NCBI GenBank assembly: GCA_030430625.1
Contig: JAUIKL010000009.1
Span: 1 to 48,739, forward strand
Origin: Gemmatimonadota bacterium
GTDB taxonomy: Bacteria; Gemmatimonadota; Gemmatimonadetes; Longimicrobiales; Gaopeijiaceae
Direction: 5' to 3'
Length of the DNA stretch: 48,739 nt
Numbering within the stretch: the stretch's first letter is position 1; every line of letters starts with the position of its first letter. Below, one piece after another: positions 1-9,209 of the stretch. A program made the position numbers and the translations under genes. Below the pieces are notes generated by a model that did no database searches, had not been told where the DNA came from, and was given only the letters and a program-made list of their open reading frames with translations.

Positions 1-695
1 TACACACGCGGACCGCCCAACCGGAGGGCCACCGCCGGCTCCGGCTTGAGTTCGATCCGACTACCCGCCTCCAGACCTGCGGAGGACGGAACACTGCCCG
101 GGACCGTCACGAACAGTCCGTCCCTCTGGCCGAGCTCACGAACGTCCTCGGCACTGGTGAACTCACGCAACGTCTCCCAACCCAGCCAGGCGCAGTCCGC
201 GTCGCGCACTCCCAGCGCCCAGTTCCCCACGACGCTCCCACCGTCGAGGATGTGTGTCATGATCGCCGAGCGCTCGGCCGACGCGAGACAGGGAGCCTCG
301 GGTACGACGAGAAGGGCGTCACCGGCCTCTTCGATACCCGCCGCACTTCGGACGACGGTCACGTCGGCACCCGTCGACTCGAGCAGGGCCCGCCAACGGG
401 CCATCTCCCCGGGGTAGAACGCGGGATCGTCGAAGTAGGTCGCACTCGACGCACTCTCGAAGAGGACGGCGCGGAAGGGTTCCGTCCGTCGGGCCGGGCC
501 GGTGGCTACGACCGGTTCGGGGAGAGAGACTTCGAGCTGCATGAGGTCCGGAGCCAGCTGCCGGACGTCGACGTTCTCCCACAGGGCCACGCCCGCAGCG
601 ACGACGCCCGCCCCGACGACACCGAGCGTGAGGACCCCACCGAGCCACCACCACGCCTCGCGGGCGCGGGGGACCGGATCACGTCTGGGCCGCAT
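1..695 (-). CDS. Membrane-anchored protein of exopolysaccharide operon (3' end outside window)
   Basis: This gene is truncated by the left window edge. The ATG at 695 opens a continuous frame to base 1 and overlaps the stop of the preceding gene by 17 bases. The N-terminus is basic (MRPRRDPVPRAREAWWW) and is followed by one membrane helix (about residues 18-40, rich in G/V/A), so the rest should lie in the periplasm. The visible soluble part (about 190 residues) has alternating strands and helices, with VLFES, ADVTVV, DALLVVPE and GGSVVGNW. This resembles the class I glutamine-amidotransferase-like or Rossmann-like domains found in some polysaccharide deacetylases and hydrolases. As the last gene of a Pga-like operon it occupies the place where a PgaB-like deacetylase/hydrolase would be expected, but no catalytic motif is visible. 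The function is inferred only from position. Confidence 0.7.
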   Translation of the reverse strand, partial: MRPRRDPVPRAREAWWWLGGVLTLGVVGAGVVAAGVALWENVDVRQLAPDLMQLEVSLPEPVVATGPARRTEPFRAVLFESASSATYFDDPAFYPGEMARWRALLESTGADVTVVRSAAGIEEAGDALLVVPEAPCLASAERSAIMTHILDGGSVVGNWALGVRDADCAWLGWETLREFTSAEDVRELGQRDGLFVTVPGSVPSSAGLEAGSRIELKPEPAVALRLGGPRV

Positions 696-912
696 CCGCC
701 CCCGGTCCCATTCGCTCCGACCCACCCTCCGGCATCGGTGGGTCGAACCGGACGAAATAGCGTAGTCCACCGGGCTCATCCTGGGTGCGCTCGGGCTCCC
801 GGGCGAGGCGCAGCTTGTACGCGACGTACGTCACGACGGCCAAGATGATCGTCACCAGAATCGTGACGACCACGATCGATACGAGAATGTCGACGACGCT
901 CATCGGGCGCAT
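679..912 (-). CDS. Small single-pass membrane protein, PgaD-like by position
   Basis: This protein of about 77 residues has one long hydrophobic helix near its N-terminus (MSVVDILVSIVVVTILVTII onward) and a charged, probably cytoplasmic tail containing KLRLAREPERTQDEPGG. It lies 19 bases after the glycosyltransferase stop and its own end overlaps the next gene. In pga operons the synthase PgaC is followed by a small membrane partner, PgaD. The position matches, but at this length and with one helix it is shorter than PgaD (about 137 residues, two helices), so the equivalence is inferred. The start is uncertain: a GTG at 921, an ATG at 912 and an ATG at 903 are all in frame. A GGAG lies just before the 912 and 903 starts. 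Confidence 0.7.
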   Translation of the reverse strand: MRPMSVVDILVSIVVVTILVTIILAVVTYVAYKLRLAREPERTQDEPGGLRYFVRFDPPMPEGGSERMGPGADAAQT

Positions 913-931
913 GCGCTCCACGTGGGGGTCA

Positions 932-2257
932 TCATACGGGCGATTCCTCCAGGCGCTGGAGCTTGCCCCAGCCCATGTCCAGTCGGAAGAGCTCCTCGAC
1001 CATGGCGAACATCTTCACCACGTCGAGGAAGAGGATGAAGATGAAACGGTAGATCAGCGCCATGGGAACCAGAGTCAGAGACTCTTCTTCCATCGAGACG
1101 GTGACGAGAGCGGCGACCAGGTCCAGCAGGGTGAGCAGGACCATCCAATAGAGGATCAACTCACCGGCACCGAAGATCAGTGCCACGATCGCGAAGAAGA
1201 GGTGCGCAAGGACGTTCATCGTAGGCCATACGAGAGCCTCGAAGGCCAACTGAAGCGTCGAGACCCAAAGGGGAAAGTCCGGAAATGGGCGCAGGAAGAG
1301 GCCCTTCCGCTTGCGAAGTGCCTGTAGGATCCCACGTGTCCACCGGTACCTCTGTTGGGTCAGGTCACGCCAGGACTCCGGGGCCTGCGTCCAGGCGATC
1401 GCCTGGTCCTCGTACTCCACCCGCCACCCCGCGGCCATCATCTTGAGCGTCAGGTCGGCATCTTCGGCGAAGGTGTCGACGTCGTAGCCACCGACCTCCT
1501 CGAGCGCCTCTCGGCGAAAGAGCCCGACGGGGCCCGGCACGATGTTGACCGCGGCGACGAAGCCCTGCGCGCGTCGCGGCATGTTCAACCCCTCGATGTA
1601 CTCGAGGGCCTGAAGTCGGGAGACGATCTTGCGCCGGTTCTCGACCTTCACGTTCCCGGCAACGGCGCCCACGGCCGGATCCGCGAAGTGGCGAGCCGCT
1701 TTCAGAAGCGTCTGCGGCTCGAGGTACGAATCGGCATCCATGCACATGATGAGGGGGTGCGTCGAATGCGCGATCCCCGCGTTCAACGCGCTCGACTTTC
1801 CGCCATTGGGCTTCGTGATCACACGGAAACGGCCGGGCCCCCTCTGGCCCTCCCACTCCGACGCGATCGAAAGGGTCGCATCCGTCGAACCGTCATCGAT
1901 CACGAGGACCTCGTACTCCGGGTAGTCGAGCTTCATCAGGCTCGTCAGCGCCCGCTCCATGACGCGGCCTTCGTTGTACGCCGGGACGAGGATGGAGATG
2001 GGCGGCAGTTCGCGGAGTTCGCGGATCCCCAGGACGTTCCTTTCGGCATGGCCGAGGTACGAGAACCAGAGAAGTGCGAAGTAACGGAGAAAGAGGATGA
2101 TCAAGAAGATGATCAACGTCACGACGACCGCGCGGACGATGACGCGCTGCACGTCCGGGCCGGCCACCAGCGCCCACGCGACGAAACCGACCGTGATCCC
2201 GACGAGGCCCAGGACGACCACCAGAGAGCCGAAGACGGAGTTGCGGCGCCCGCTCAT
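932..2257 (-). CDS. Family 2 processive glycosyltransferase, PgaC/IcaA-like
   Basis: The 441-residue inner-membrane polysaccharide synthase has the same length as E. coli PgaC. Two membrane helices (about 9-33 and 38-62) precede the GT2 domain, and several more follow it (about 320-420). All processive GT2 motifs are visible: VLVIDDGSTD (Asp 121-122), the metal-binding DAD at 174-176, the catalytic-base region TFAEDAD near 262-268 and QQRYRW at 301-306. The family polymerises UDP-sugars, with UDP-GlcNAc in PgaC, and moves the chain through the membrane. The substrate here is inferred from the PgaA-like gene next door. The start is the ATG at 2257, which overlaps the upstream TGA as ATGA. The frame stays open upstream, but that part is antisense-like sequence inside the neighbouring gene. 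Confidence 0.9.
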   Translation of the reverse strand: MSGRRNSVFGSLVVVLGLVGITVGFVAWALVAGPDVQRVIVRAVVVTLIIFLIILFLRYFALLWFSYLGHAERNVLGIRELRELPPISILVPAYNEGRVMERALTSLMKLDYPEYEVLVIDDGSTDATLSIASEWEGQRGPGRFRVITKPNGGKSSALNAGIAHSTHPLIMCMDADSYLEPQTLLKAARHFADPAVGAVAGNVKVENRRKIVSRLQALEYIEGLNMPRRAQGFVAAVNIVPGPVGLFRREALEEVGGYDVDTFAEDADLTLKMMAAGWRVEYEDQAIAWTQAPESWRDLTQQRYRWTRGILQALRKRKGLFLRPFPDFPLWVSTLQLAFEALVWPTMNVLAHLFFAIVALIFGAGELILYWMVLLTLLDLVAALVTVSMEEESLTLVPMALIYRFIFILFLDVVKMFAMVEELFRLDMGWGKLQRLEESPV

Positions 2258-4530
2258 CGGCCCGTTCCCGTCCAACCGTGAGCCGCGAAGCCTACGCCGA
2301 TCGTGAGTGAGCGGTACCCGGTGAAGCGCCCCTGCCCGTACGTCACGTCCACGGACGTGCGGTACCGCGCGCCTTCGCGCAAAGCCCTGAACGAGGCGTT
2401 GATATCCGGCACCACCTGGGTCTCCGCCCCCGTCCGCTCCCGCATCATACCGACACCCGGGCTCGCCGAGGCCTCCAGTCGCCAGGTGGACGACACGCGG
2501 TCTTCCCACCGAAGAAGAGGTCCGACGGACAGAGACCACTCGGGATCCCAGTACAGCCCACGGCCTACCGAGGTCGGGGCCGACGACGAGTAGGAGAGCG
2601 CGCGAGCACGAGCCCCGGCCGAGAAGCCTCCACCGACCGACCGCGCGAGGGCAGCGGACCCGGCCGCACGAAGGTTGCGATCACTCCCGGTGACACCGCG
2701 GTGGCTCAACGAGGCGGCCTCACCGCTGACCGCCATCGACCAGACCGGTCCGAGCGCCCGAGTGTGGGACACCGCCAGGCGGTCCTGCCGGACATCCGCC
2801 TCGGACGACTGCAAGGTGTTGGCACTCAGGTGGGCGGGCTCGCTGTCGAGGTCGACGTCCGTCCGCTGGCCGGCCGCGCCGCCGAACCTGGCTCCGAGCC
2901 CCACGGAAAGGTCCGTCGCACCGTCCCGGACCGTCTGAGCTCCCAGGCGCGCGACCGTCCGAACGGTTCCCGACCGCCACCAGCGACCACCTTCGAGCTC
3001 CGCAAAAAGCCCGTCACGATCGGCCGAAGCGCTCGCAAGGTCGAAGCCACGCATGAGGCGCGCGCCCGATGTCGTCGCCCACACCCACGACCCGTCGATC
3101 CCCCGCCACTCACCGCCGAGGTCGAGGCGGTGGAAGTCGTCGGTGTCCGAGAAGGAGCGCGCTATGCCCCCCAGGCCCGGCTGCTCGTTCTCGACGAGAA
3201 CCCTGGACACGTCCTCGCGTAGAGCCTCCGCCCCGGCGAGGGCAGACACATGGAGCGGGTCGACCGTCAGTGCCTCATCGTATCGGCGTGCGGCCGCGGG
3301 TCGGTCGCCTCTCCAGCGCGCGATATCCCCGCGCAGGGCCAGGGCGTCACCGAGTTCCACGGTCGACGCCTCCGGGTCGATCGAAGCGGTCAGACGCACG
3401 AGACGAAGCTCGGCCGCATCCAGGTCGTCCGTCCACACCTCGAGTTGGGCCATCCGGTACTGAAGCGCAGCGGCGCCCGGCCCGGTCTCTCCCTGCAGAC
3501 GAACGACCTCCTTCAGGGCGCCGAGCGCGCCGGGAAGGTCCTGACGTTCGTACTGCAGAAAGTCGGCGTACGCCTGCCAGAGATCCGGCCGGTCGGGCTG
3601 CGCACCGATCGCGACGAGGAAGAGTGAATCCGCTTCTTCGAACCGCCCCTCTTCCCGGGCGCCGACCGCCCTCTCCAGAACCGTGGGCTCGGGTGCCGGG
3701 ATCGGCTCGACCTCGGGTGGCGTCAGCTCACCGACGATCGTCCGGTACAACTCCGTCGCTCCGGCCTCGGCGCGCTCCGACGCGCTCAGCTCGCCCAGAG
3801 TCCGCTCCGCCGCAACGAGCTGCCCCGCCAGGTACTGAAGCCGGCCCAACTCGGCGCGGAGTAGAACGGAGAGCGGGACCACCCGGAGGCCGCCTTCAAT
3901 GATGTCGATCGCTTCCGGGTACGCCTCGATCCACGCCAGCGCCCCGGCGTGTTCCAGGACCAGCGATTCGTCGGTCGGCGCCCCAGCGATCAACACCCGA
4001 TAGTGGACGGACGCATCCGCCACCCGACCGGCATCGCGGAGTGTCCGTGCGAGCAGGAGCCTCAGCTCGGGGTCGTCCCCACTGCCCAGCAGGCGCTCGA
4101 ACAGGGGGATGGCCCGATCGGCGTACCCGGCCTTCGCCAGTGTGATCGCGTACTCTCTCCGAGCACCATCGTCGGTCGGGTTGGAGCCGAGGTAGAGGGC
4201 GAATAGACCGATCGCGGCATCCCACTCCTCCGCCGCGATCAACGGTAGAACCTCTTCCCAGAATCGCTCCGCCGGTCCCCGAACCACTGCCGTGTCCGGA
4301 GGAGCGGACATCGGCCGAGCCGCCACGAAGCGAGACTCGACGGCCTCGAAAGGAATCGACGGGTCGGGCAAGTTCAGGTTGCCCTCGACGAAGCCCGAAC
4401 TGAGCACGTATCGCTCGGGCAGCACATACAACACGAGTACGAGTGTGCCCGACAGGAGAAGCCCGGCGGTGCCCACGAAGGTGAGGAAGTAGCGGGCGTC
4501 GGCCCTGCGGCGATTATCCCCTCGAGCCAT
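2254..4530 (-). CDS. TPR and outer-membrane beta-barrel protein, PgaA-like exporter
   Basis: This protein of about 758 residues is close to PgaA in size and layout. The N-terminus has a basic stretch and one hydrophobic helix (FLTFVGTAGLLLSGTLVLVL), acting as signal or anchor. Residues of about 85-450 are alpha-helical repeats of TPR type, with repeated A-x-x-L-x-R-L and alternating A/Y/L positions. The last 290 residues or so switch to alternating beta-strand sequence rich in Gly, Ser, Arg and aromatic residues, ending in WTGTGR. PgaA uses TPRs to hold deacetylated polymer and a barrel to export it. The ATG at 4530 is chosen because GAGGG precedes it by five bases. It overlaps the upstream gene by 17 bases. 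The helix may be uncleaved, since no clear AxA site follows. Confidence 0.85.
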   Translation of the reverse strand: MARGDNRRRADARYFLTFVGTAGLLLSGTLVLVLYVLPERYVLSSGFVEGNLNLPDPSIPFEAVESRFVAARPMSAPPDTAVVRGPAERFWEEVLPLIAAEEWDAAIGLFALYLGSNPTDDGARREYAITLAKAGYADRAIPLFERLLGSGDDPELRLLLARTLRDAGRVADASVHYRVLIAGAPTDESLVLEHAGALAWIEAYPEAIDIIEGGLRVVPLSVLLRAELGRLQYLAGQLVAAERTLGELSASERAEAGATELYRTIVGELTPPEVEPIPAPEPTVLERAVGAREEGRFEEADSLFLVAIGAQPDRPDLWQAYADFLQYERQDLPGALGALKEVVRLQGETGPGAAALQYRMAQLEVWTDDLDAAELRLVRLTASIDPEASTVELGDALALRGDIARWRGDRPAAARRYDEALTVDPLHVSALAGAEALREDVSRVLVENEQPGLGGIARSFSDTDDFHRLDLGGEWRGIDGSWVWATTSGARLMRGFDLASASADRDGLFAELEGGRWWRSGTVRTVARLGAQTVRDGATDLSVGLGARFGGAAGQRTDVDLDSEPAHLSANTLQSSEADVRQDRLAVSHTRALGPVWSMAVSGEAASLSHRGVTGSDRNLRAAGSAALARSVGGGFSAGARARALSYSSSAPTSVGRGLYWDPEWSLSVGPLLRWEDRVSSTWRLEASASPGVGMMRERTGAETQVVPDINASFRALREGARYRTSVDVTYGQGRFTGYRSLTIGVGFAAHGWTGTGR

Positions 4531-6034
4531 TGGAGCCCTCGAGGAGGGCCACGATCCGCGCACCGTCCGAAGGGTGACTCAGCACCTCCACGGAGAAGTC
4601 ACCGCTCGAACCGGCCTCCCACAACTTGGCGTTCAACCGATCGACGAAGGGTCCGAGCTGGGTCTCCCGGGCTCCCTGCAACAGGATGGCGCATCCCTCA
4701 CCCAGGCTCGTGACCAGATCTCCCTCTTCGGCCCGCATCTGATCGGACAGGACCTCTTCCAGAGCACCCGACTCGAGCCGTGCGTGGTCGACCTTGAGCA
4801 CACAGAAGAAGGCCTGTTCGGGCGCCTTGGCGCGGCCACCGATCTCTCTCAGGAAGATCTGACGCGGAACCCTGCCGTCCTCGTACTGGGCGTGAATCGA
4901 ATCGATCCGGTCGTCCGCATCCGACAGCACCGACGAGACCGGCCGTGCACCCGTGGCGATCGCCTGCTTGATTCGCAGTCCAAGCTCCCGGAAGTCCACA
5001 CCGCCACTCAGGCAGTCGTCGGCCCCGGCCTCGAGAATGTGAACACGATCCGTCGACCGGATGGCATCGTCCGAGGCGAAGACGATGGCAGCCCGTGAGA
5101 GCGGGCGGATGGCGCGACATGCCTGGACGGCCTCCCGCACCTGACGTCGAGGCGCGTGGATGAGCACTCCGCCATACGGCGTCCCGGCCTGGACCGAGGC
5201 GACCGCTTCGAAGGGCTCCGAAACGACGTCCGCGTCGTAGGCGCTCGTGGCCCACGCCTCGAGGTCGGCGGCGTGAGCGCTACCGAGTGAGACCAGCAGG
5301 AGACGGTTCTCGTCGATGCCAGCCCGATCCACGCCGCGACGGGAGGGGTACTGCTCCGGCCTGACGAGGCCCGACCCGGCCACCATATCCAGAGAGATCG
5401 TCTCCTCCCGCCGGCCGGCGACAGGAACGGCGTTCGCCAACGTGACCTGGTAGAGACCGTCACCCCTCTTCTCGAGCAGGAGCCTGCCCGTGGTCGCCGT
5501 GACGAGCCAGTCCGCGGACGAGGGCAAGGAACCCGACCCGCCGTCGACGGAGAAGGTCGCCAGGACGGTCGCGGGGTGTCTCCGGGCCCATCCGAGGAAG
5601 GCGGCCCCGAGGAGTGTCTTGGCCCCTCCGGAGAGGAACATCGTCCCCGGGTCCACCGCAATCCGTACCCGGTCGGCCAGGACGACCGTGTCGAGCTCTT
5701 CGAGCACCTCCTCCGGCGCGATCGACCGCATGGCCCGGAGTTCGAAGTCCTCACGGAACCCTACGATCTGCAGCAGTCCGGACTCCCACGCGGGGCGCAG
5801 GTCGAAACCCCACGCCTCGGCGACGTCGAGCAACTCTTCCCCGCCCGCGTTGGTCAGGAGCGCCGTCGGTTGGTCCGCAGCGATACCCGCCTGAACGAAC
5901 TGAAGGGCGGCGACGAGCTTCTCCGGCCCCGGCGCTCCGACGACGAGGTAGGTGCCTCCATTCCGAAGGCCTCCGACACGTTCGTCGACCGGGCCGATTC
6001 CGGATGGGACGAGTTGGACGTCCGAATCGCTCAT
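4514..6034 (-). CDS. KaiC-like / receiver-like / GGDEF-like regulator, apparently catalytically degenerate
   Basis: This first gene of the exopolysaccharide operon encodes 506 residues. Residues 1-220 look like a RecA/KaiC domain: a GIGPVDERVGGLRNGG opening typical of KaiC/MEDS proteins, then GAPGPEKL where a Walker A (GxxxxGKT) would lie, keeping Lys but lacking the Thr/Ser. Residues of about 245-355 look like a response-regulator receiver domain; the late part AIVFASDD...LEAGADDCL matches the family, but there is no convincing phosphorylatable Asp in the strand GGVLIHAP. Residues of about 385-490 align with a GGDEF fold; the signature region reads SLGEGCAILL instead of GGDEF. I infer a pseudo-enzyme that senses or scaffolds, probably linking nucleotide signalling to polymer export. 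No membrane helix is visible. The start is the ATG at 6034. Confidence 0.7.
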   Translation of the reverse strand: MSDSDVQLVPSGIGPVDERVGGLRNGGTYLVVGAPGPEKLVAALQFVQAGIAADQPTALLTNAGGEELLDVAEAWGFDLRPAWESGLLQIVGFREDFELRAMRSIAPEEVLEELDTVVLADRVRIAVDPGTMFLSGGAKTLLGAAFLGWARRHPATVLATFSVDGGSGSLPSSADWLVTATTGRLLLEKRGDGLYQVTLANAVPVAGRREETISLDMVAGSGLVRPEQYPSRRGVDRAGIDENRLLLVSLGSAHAADLEAWATSAYDADVVSEPFEAVASVQAGTPYGGVLIHAPRRQVREAVQACRAIRPLSRAAIVFASDDAIRSTDRVHILEAGADDCLSGGVDFRELGLRIKQAIATGARPVSSVLSDADDRIDSIHAQYEDGRVPRQIFLREIGGRAKAPEQAFFCVLKVDHARLESGALEEVLSDQMRAEEGDLVTSLGEGCAILLQGARETQLGPFVDRLNAKLWEAGSSGDFSVEVLSHPSDGARIVALLEGSNGSRG

Positions 6035-6212
6035 GACAGATCTCGCTCGGTCGGCTGGACATGGGCGTCCCGACCGAACCTTGGGGGGGCAACGGCGCTC
6101 ACCGTCGAGTCACCGGACTCGAGCACACTCTCCGCGCCGTGGTGTCACCGACGGACAGTGCTCGGTTCACCCCTCAAATCTGGCAAGATCGGGGCCTGTC
6201 GAGGAGGTCTGT

Positions 6213-9209
6213 TCAGAAACCCCACCAGAGTCGCACGCCGGTGAGATCGTCATCGGGGTCGACCGAACTGGCGTCCCAGGTCGTGGACCACGAGGCCAGG
6301 AGACCCGCGTTCAGAGTCAGGCGATACCCGAGTGCCACCTCGAAGCGCTCGACGTCCCAATCCCAGTCGCCCATCGGGCCCAATTCCCGGAAGTCGATGT
6401 GACCGACCCGCGTGGCGATCGACCACCCCGTAGCGATATCGGCCTGCACCTCGAGCGTGTAGCCGATATCCACCGCATCGTAGGAGACGTTGGGGATGTC
6501 CCAACTGTCGTGGACGAACTCACCGCGCACCATGAACCGTCCCCTCGCGAACGCCGCATCGGCACCCCACAGCCTCTGATCGTAGGTCGTGCCGGCCGGT
6601 GGAGCGTCGGGTCCATTCGGGATCGACGTTCGCGCATACGGGCCCACGTCCCAGGACCCCCCCAGCGTCAACTCTGGAGTCAGTACGGCCTCGATCCGGG
6701 CAACCCACGATGGTTCTTCGACGACGTCGAACTCGTACCAGTCGACGGGTTCACTGGACGGAGCGCTGTTCATCCCCGCCACGCGGAGTCGAAAGATGCC
6801 GACCTCCCCCGTCACCATGCCGCCCCACTGGTAGGGAACGCCCCAGATCGGTGGAGCACCGTCTCGACGCCACTCCGACGGGTTGTCCCTCCAGCGCACG
6901 AACCAGTCGGCGCTCGCGGGCGACCATCGCCTCGAAACCACGGTCCGGTAATCGTACGGGAGCGGGGGTCGGAGAAAGGGATCGACCACAGTGAGGTGAC
7001 GTTGTGCGTACGCCCCGAAGGGATTCGGGAAGATGCCCGCCTGGAACTGCAGTGCCCCCGACGAGGTGGCGACGCTGAGGTATGCCTGCTCGACCCGGGC
7101 CTCCCAGAAGCCCGCAGTCGGGGCCTCTCCACGGTCCCCTCTCCACTCCACCAGACCGTACACGTGGTCCCCGAGAAAGACGTCGAGGAAGAGCCGGGCG
7201 CGGGGCGCAAAGAGGGGGCCGCTTCCGAACGCCAGGCCCGAGAGGCCGTTCTCGTCGTTGTGGAAGTAGAAAGCCTCGAGGTCGAGCTGTCCGCTGAGGT
7301 CGACCTGATATCGACCGTCGTCCGACAGGTACCCGACTCCTGCATCCCGTAGCGTGGGCCACTGCGCCGCAGCTTCGACCGGAGTCGCTGCGGTCGCGCC
7401 CGCAATAGCCGCACCCGCGAGCAGAGTGAAGGCGACCGACCCGAGCGCCTTGTAGACCGCCGTGGGAGCCGCACGGGTGAGGGACCGATCGATGCCGTCC
7501 ACCCGGTGCACGTCGACCTGGGTCGAAAAACCCTTCAGAGACACACCGCCGATCCGGGTGGCCACACAGGCGGGCCCCGCAGCCTCGAGCGTCGACTCAC
7601 TCACCATGATTTCCCCCGCGCTCGCCGCGCTCGTCAGACGTGCTGCGAGGTTCACGGTCGTTCCGAGGACCGTGTAGTTCATCCGGTCGCTCGACCCCAT
7701 GTTGCCGGCCACAGCGACCCCCGTGGCCACGCCGATGCCGACCCCGACGGGTTTCTCACCACGCTTCGATCGCCGAGCGTTCATGACGTCGATTCCGTCC
7801 CTCATGCGGACCGCGGCCGCAACGGCTCGCAGGGCGTGATCGGGCTGCTCGACCGGGGCTCCGAACACGGCCATCACCTCGTCTCCGATGAACTTGTCGA
7901 CGACCCCGTCTTCGGAGTCCACGGCGCTGGCCAGTACCTCCATGCACTCGTTGAGCAGGGTGATGACCGCCTGGGGCTCCATACCCTCCGTGAGGGGTGT
8001 GAAGCCACGGATATCCGCGAAGAGGACGGTCATCTCGCGGTTCTCGCCCCCGAGCTCGACCTCGCCGCGCATGAGTTCCTCGGCTACGTCCTTGGACACG
8101 ACCTTGCTCAGGACCGACCGGTATTGCTCCCTCACCCGGAGGCCTCGGGTCATCTCGTTGAAGGCATCGCCGAGCGTCGCCATCTCGTCCCGGGAGTCGA
8201 TCTCGACGGCCGCATCGTAGTCGCCGTCGGCCACACGCTCGGTCGCGGCAACGAGGGCTCGGACCGGTTGGGTCAGATTTCGACTCAAGGCTCGCCCGAG
8301 CACCGCCGCCATCAAGAGCGCCACGAGACCACTCAGGAGCAGGGCATTCACGATGGACTCGAAGGGCCGAAGCACGGGCTCGAGCGGGACCGCGACGACT
8401 CGCTGTCCATCCGCCGCACTTCCGGGGACGAGGGAAGACGCCTGCAGAGACCACTCCTCACCCCCCGACCGCACACGCCGGGGATCGGCGCTCTCGAGGG
8501 TCTCCAACATCGATCGTTCCAGATCGGAGGTGACGCCACTCGTTCGGACGACACACCGGCCTTCCAGGACGAGGCAGGCCTCGAAACCGCGGCCGCCGGC
8601 ATCGGAGACTCCGTCCCGCACCCCTTCGATGTCGCTCGCGGTGATCGGCAGACCGACGGTCACCGTACCCACGGCTCGCGGGCCGAGCCCGAGATAGACC
8701 GTTTCCGCCGTGTACGCGGTCTGGCCCAGCAGCCGGTAACCCGGCACCGAGAACTCCTCCGGATCGTCCAGGAGCGTCGAGGCCGTGGGACCGACCCCGA
8801 CCGGGTCTCCTTCCGTCACCCGCTCGCCGTCGACGATCGAGAGAACGGGTACGCCCAGGTCGTCCGTGAGAACGACGATCGCGCTGTCCAGTCGCTGGAG
8901 GTCGAGCTCGTACTCGACGTTTCCGGCCATGTAGCCGACGTCGCCTTCCTTGATGGCGGCGTCCAGGGCGATGACGGCACGACGGCTGGTCGTGAACGAA
9001 CTCGACAGTCGGGCCAGTGACTCCCTCTGGCTGCGGTCGCGCTCCTCGAAAAGTCGACTCGCGTCGGCCATGGTGAGGGCGGTCTCGCTCTCCAACTGGC
9101 GGTTCGTGACCACCCTGACGGACACGAAGGTGACGACGAGGAGGAGCCCGACCGTACCGAGCATGGCCGAGAGGAGCTTGGCACCGAAGCTCTCCCGGAT
9201 GGCGATCAC
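6213..9209 (-). CDS. Class III adenylate cyclase fused to outer-membrane beta-barrel domain
   Basis: One uninterrupted 998-residue frame encodes two proteins' worth of domains. Residues 11-33 are a membrane helix, 34-286 a periplasmic sensor region, 287-310 a second helix, 310-363 a HAMP domain, and 385-560 a class III cyclase. Metal-binding Asp residues are in LFADIRGFT (Asp 399) and FIGDEVMAVFG (Asp 443). Lys 439 and LGTTVNLAARL fit ATP specificity (class IIIb type). At about 583-615 comes a signal-peptide-like stretch, with Arg, then a 20-residue hydrophobic helix ending VEAAAQWP. From 616 to the end there are alternating strands rich in W/Y/R/G, like a porin-type barrel, ending RLWWGF with the terminal Phe usual for outer-membrane proteins. 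There is no ATG between the halves, only unconvincing GTGs. The GTG start overlaps the cupredoxin stop. Confidence 0.85.
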   Translation of the reverse strand: MIAIRESFGAKLLSAMLGTVGLLLVVTFVSVRVVTNRQLESETALTMADASRLFEERDRSQRESLARLSSSFTTSRRAVIALDAAIKEGDVGYMAGNVEYELDLQRLDSAIVVLTDDLGVPVLSIVDGERVTEGDPVGVGPTASTLLDDPEEFSVPGYRLLGQTAYTAETVYLGLGPRAVGTVTVGLPITASDIEGVRDGVSDAGGRGFEACLVLEGRCVVRTSGVTSDLERSMLETLESADPRRVRSGGEEWSLQASSLVPGSAADGQRVVAVPLEPVLRPFESIVNALLLSGLVALLMAAVLGRALSRNLTQPVRALVAATERVADGDYDAAVEIDSRDEMATLGDAFNEMTRGLRVREQYRSVLSKVVSKDVAEELMRGEVELGGENREMTVLFADIRGFTPLTEGMEPQAVITLLNECMEVLASAVDSEDGVVDKFIGDEVMAVFGAPVEQPDHALRAVAAAVRMRDGIDVMNARRSKRGEKPVGVGIGVATGVAVAGNMGSSDRMNYTVLGTTVNLAARLTSAASAGEIMVSESTLEAAGPACVATRIGGVSLKGFSTQVDVHRVDGIDRSLTRAAPTAVYKALGSVAFTLLAGAAIAGATAATPVEAAAQWPTLRDAGVGYLSDDGRYQVDLSGQLDLEAFYFHNDENGLSGLAFGSGPLFAPRARLFLDVFLGDHVYGLVEWRGDRGEAPTAGFWEARVEQAYLSVATSSGALQFQAGIFPNPFGAYAQRHLTVVDPFLRPPLPYDYRTVVSRRWSPASADWFVRWRDNPSEWRRDGAPPIWGVPYQWGGMVTGEVGIFRLRVAGMNSAPSSEPVDWYEFDVVEEPSWVARIEAVLTPELTLGGSWDVGPYARTSIPNGPDAPPAGTTYDQRLWGADAAFARGRFMVRGEFVHDSWDIPNVSYDAVDIGYTLEVQADIATGWSIATRVGHIDFRELGPMGDWDWDVERFEVALGYRLTLNAGLLASWSTTWDASSVDPDDDLTGVRLWWGF

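Noticed and set aside
7506-9020. Long open frame on the plus strand opposite the cyclase gene
   Set aside because: High-GC genes leave long antisense frames; composition is Arg/Asp/His-rich without any recognisable domain, while the minus strand encodes clear HAMP and cyclase motifs.
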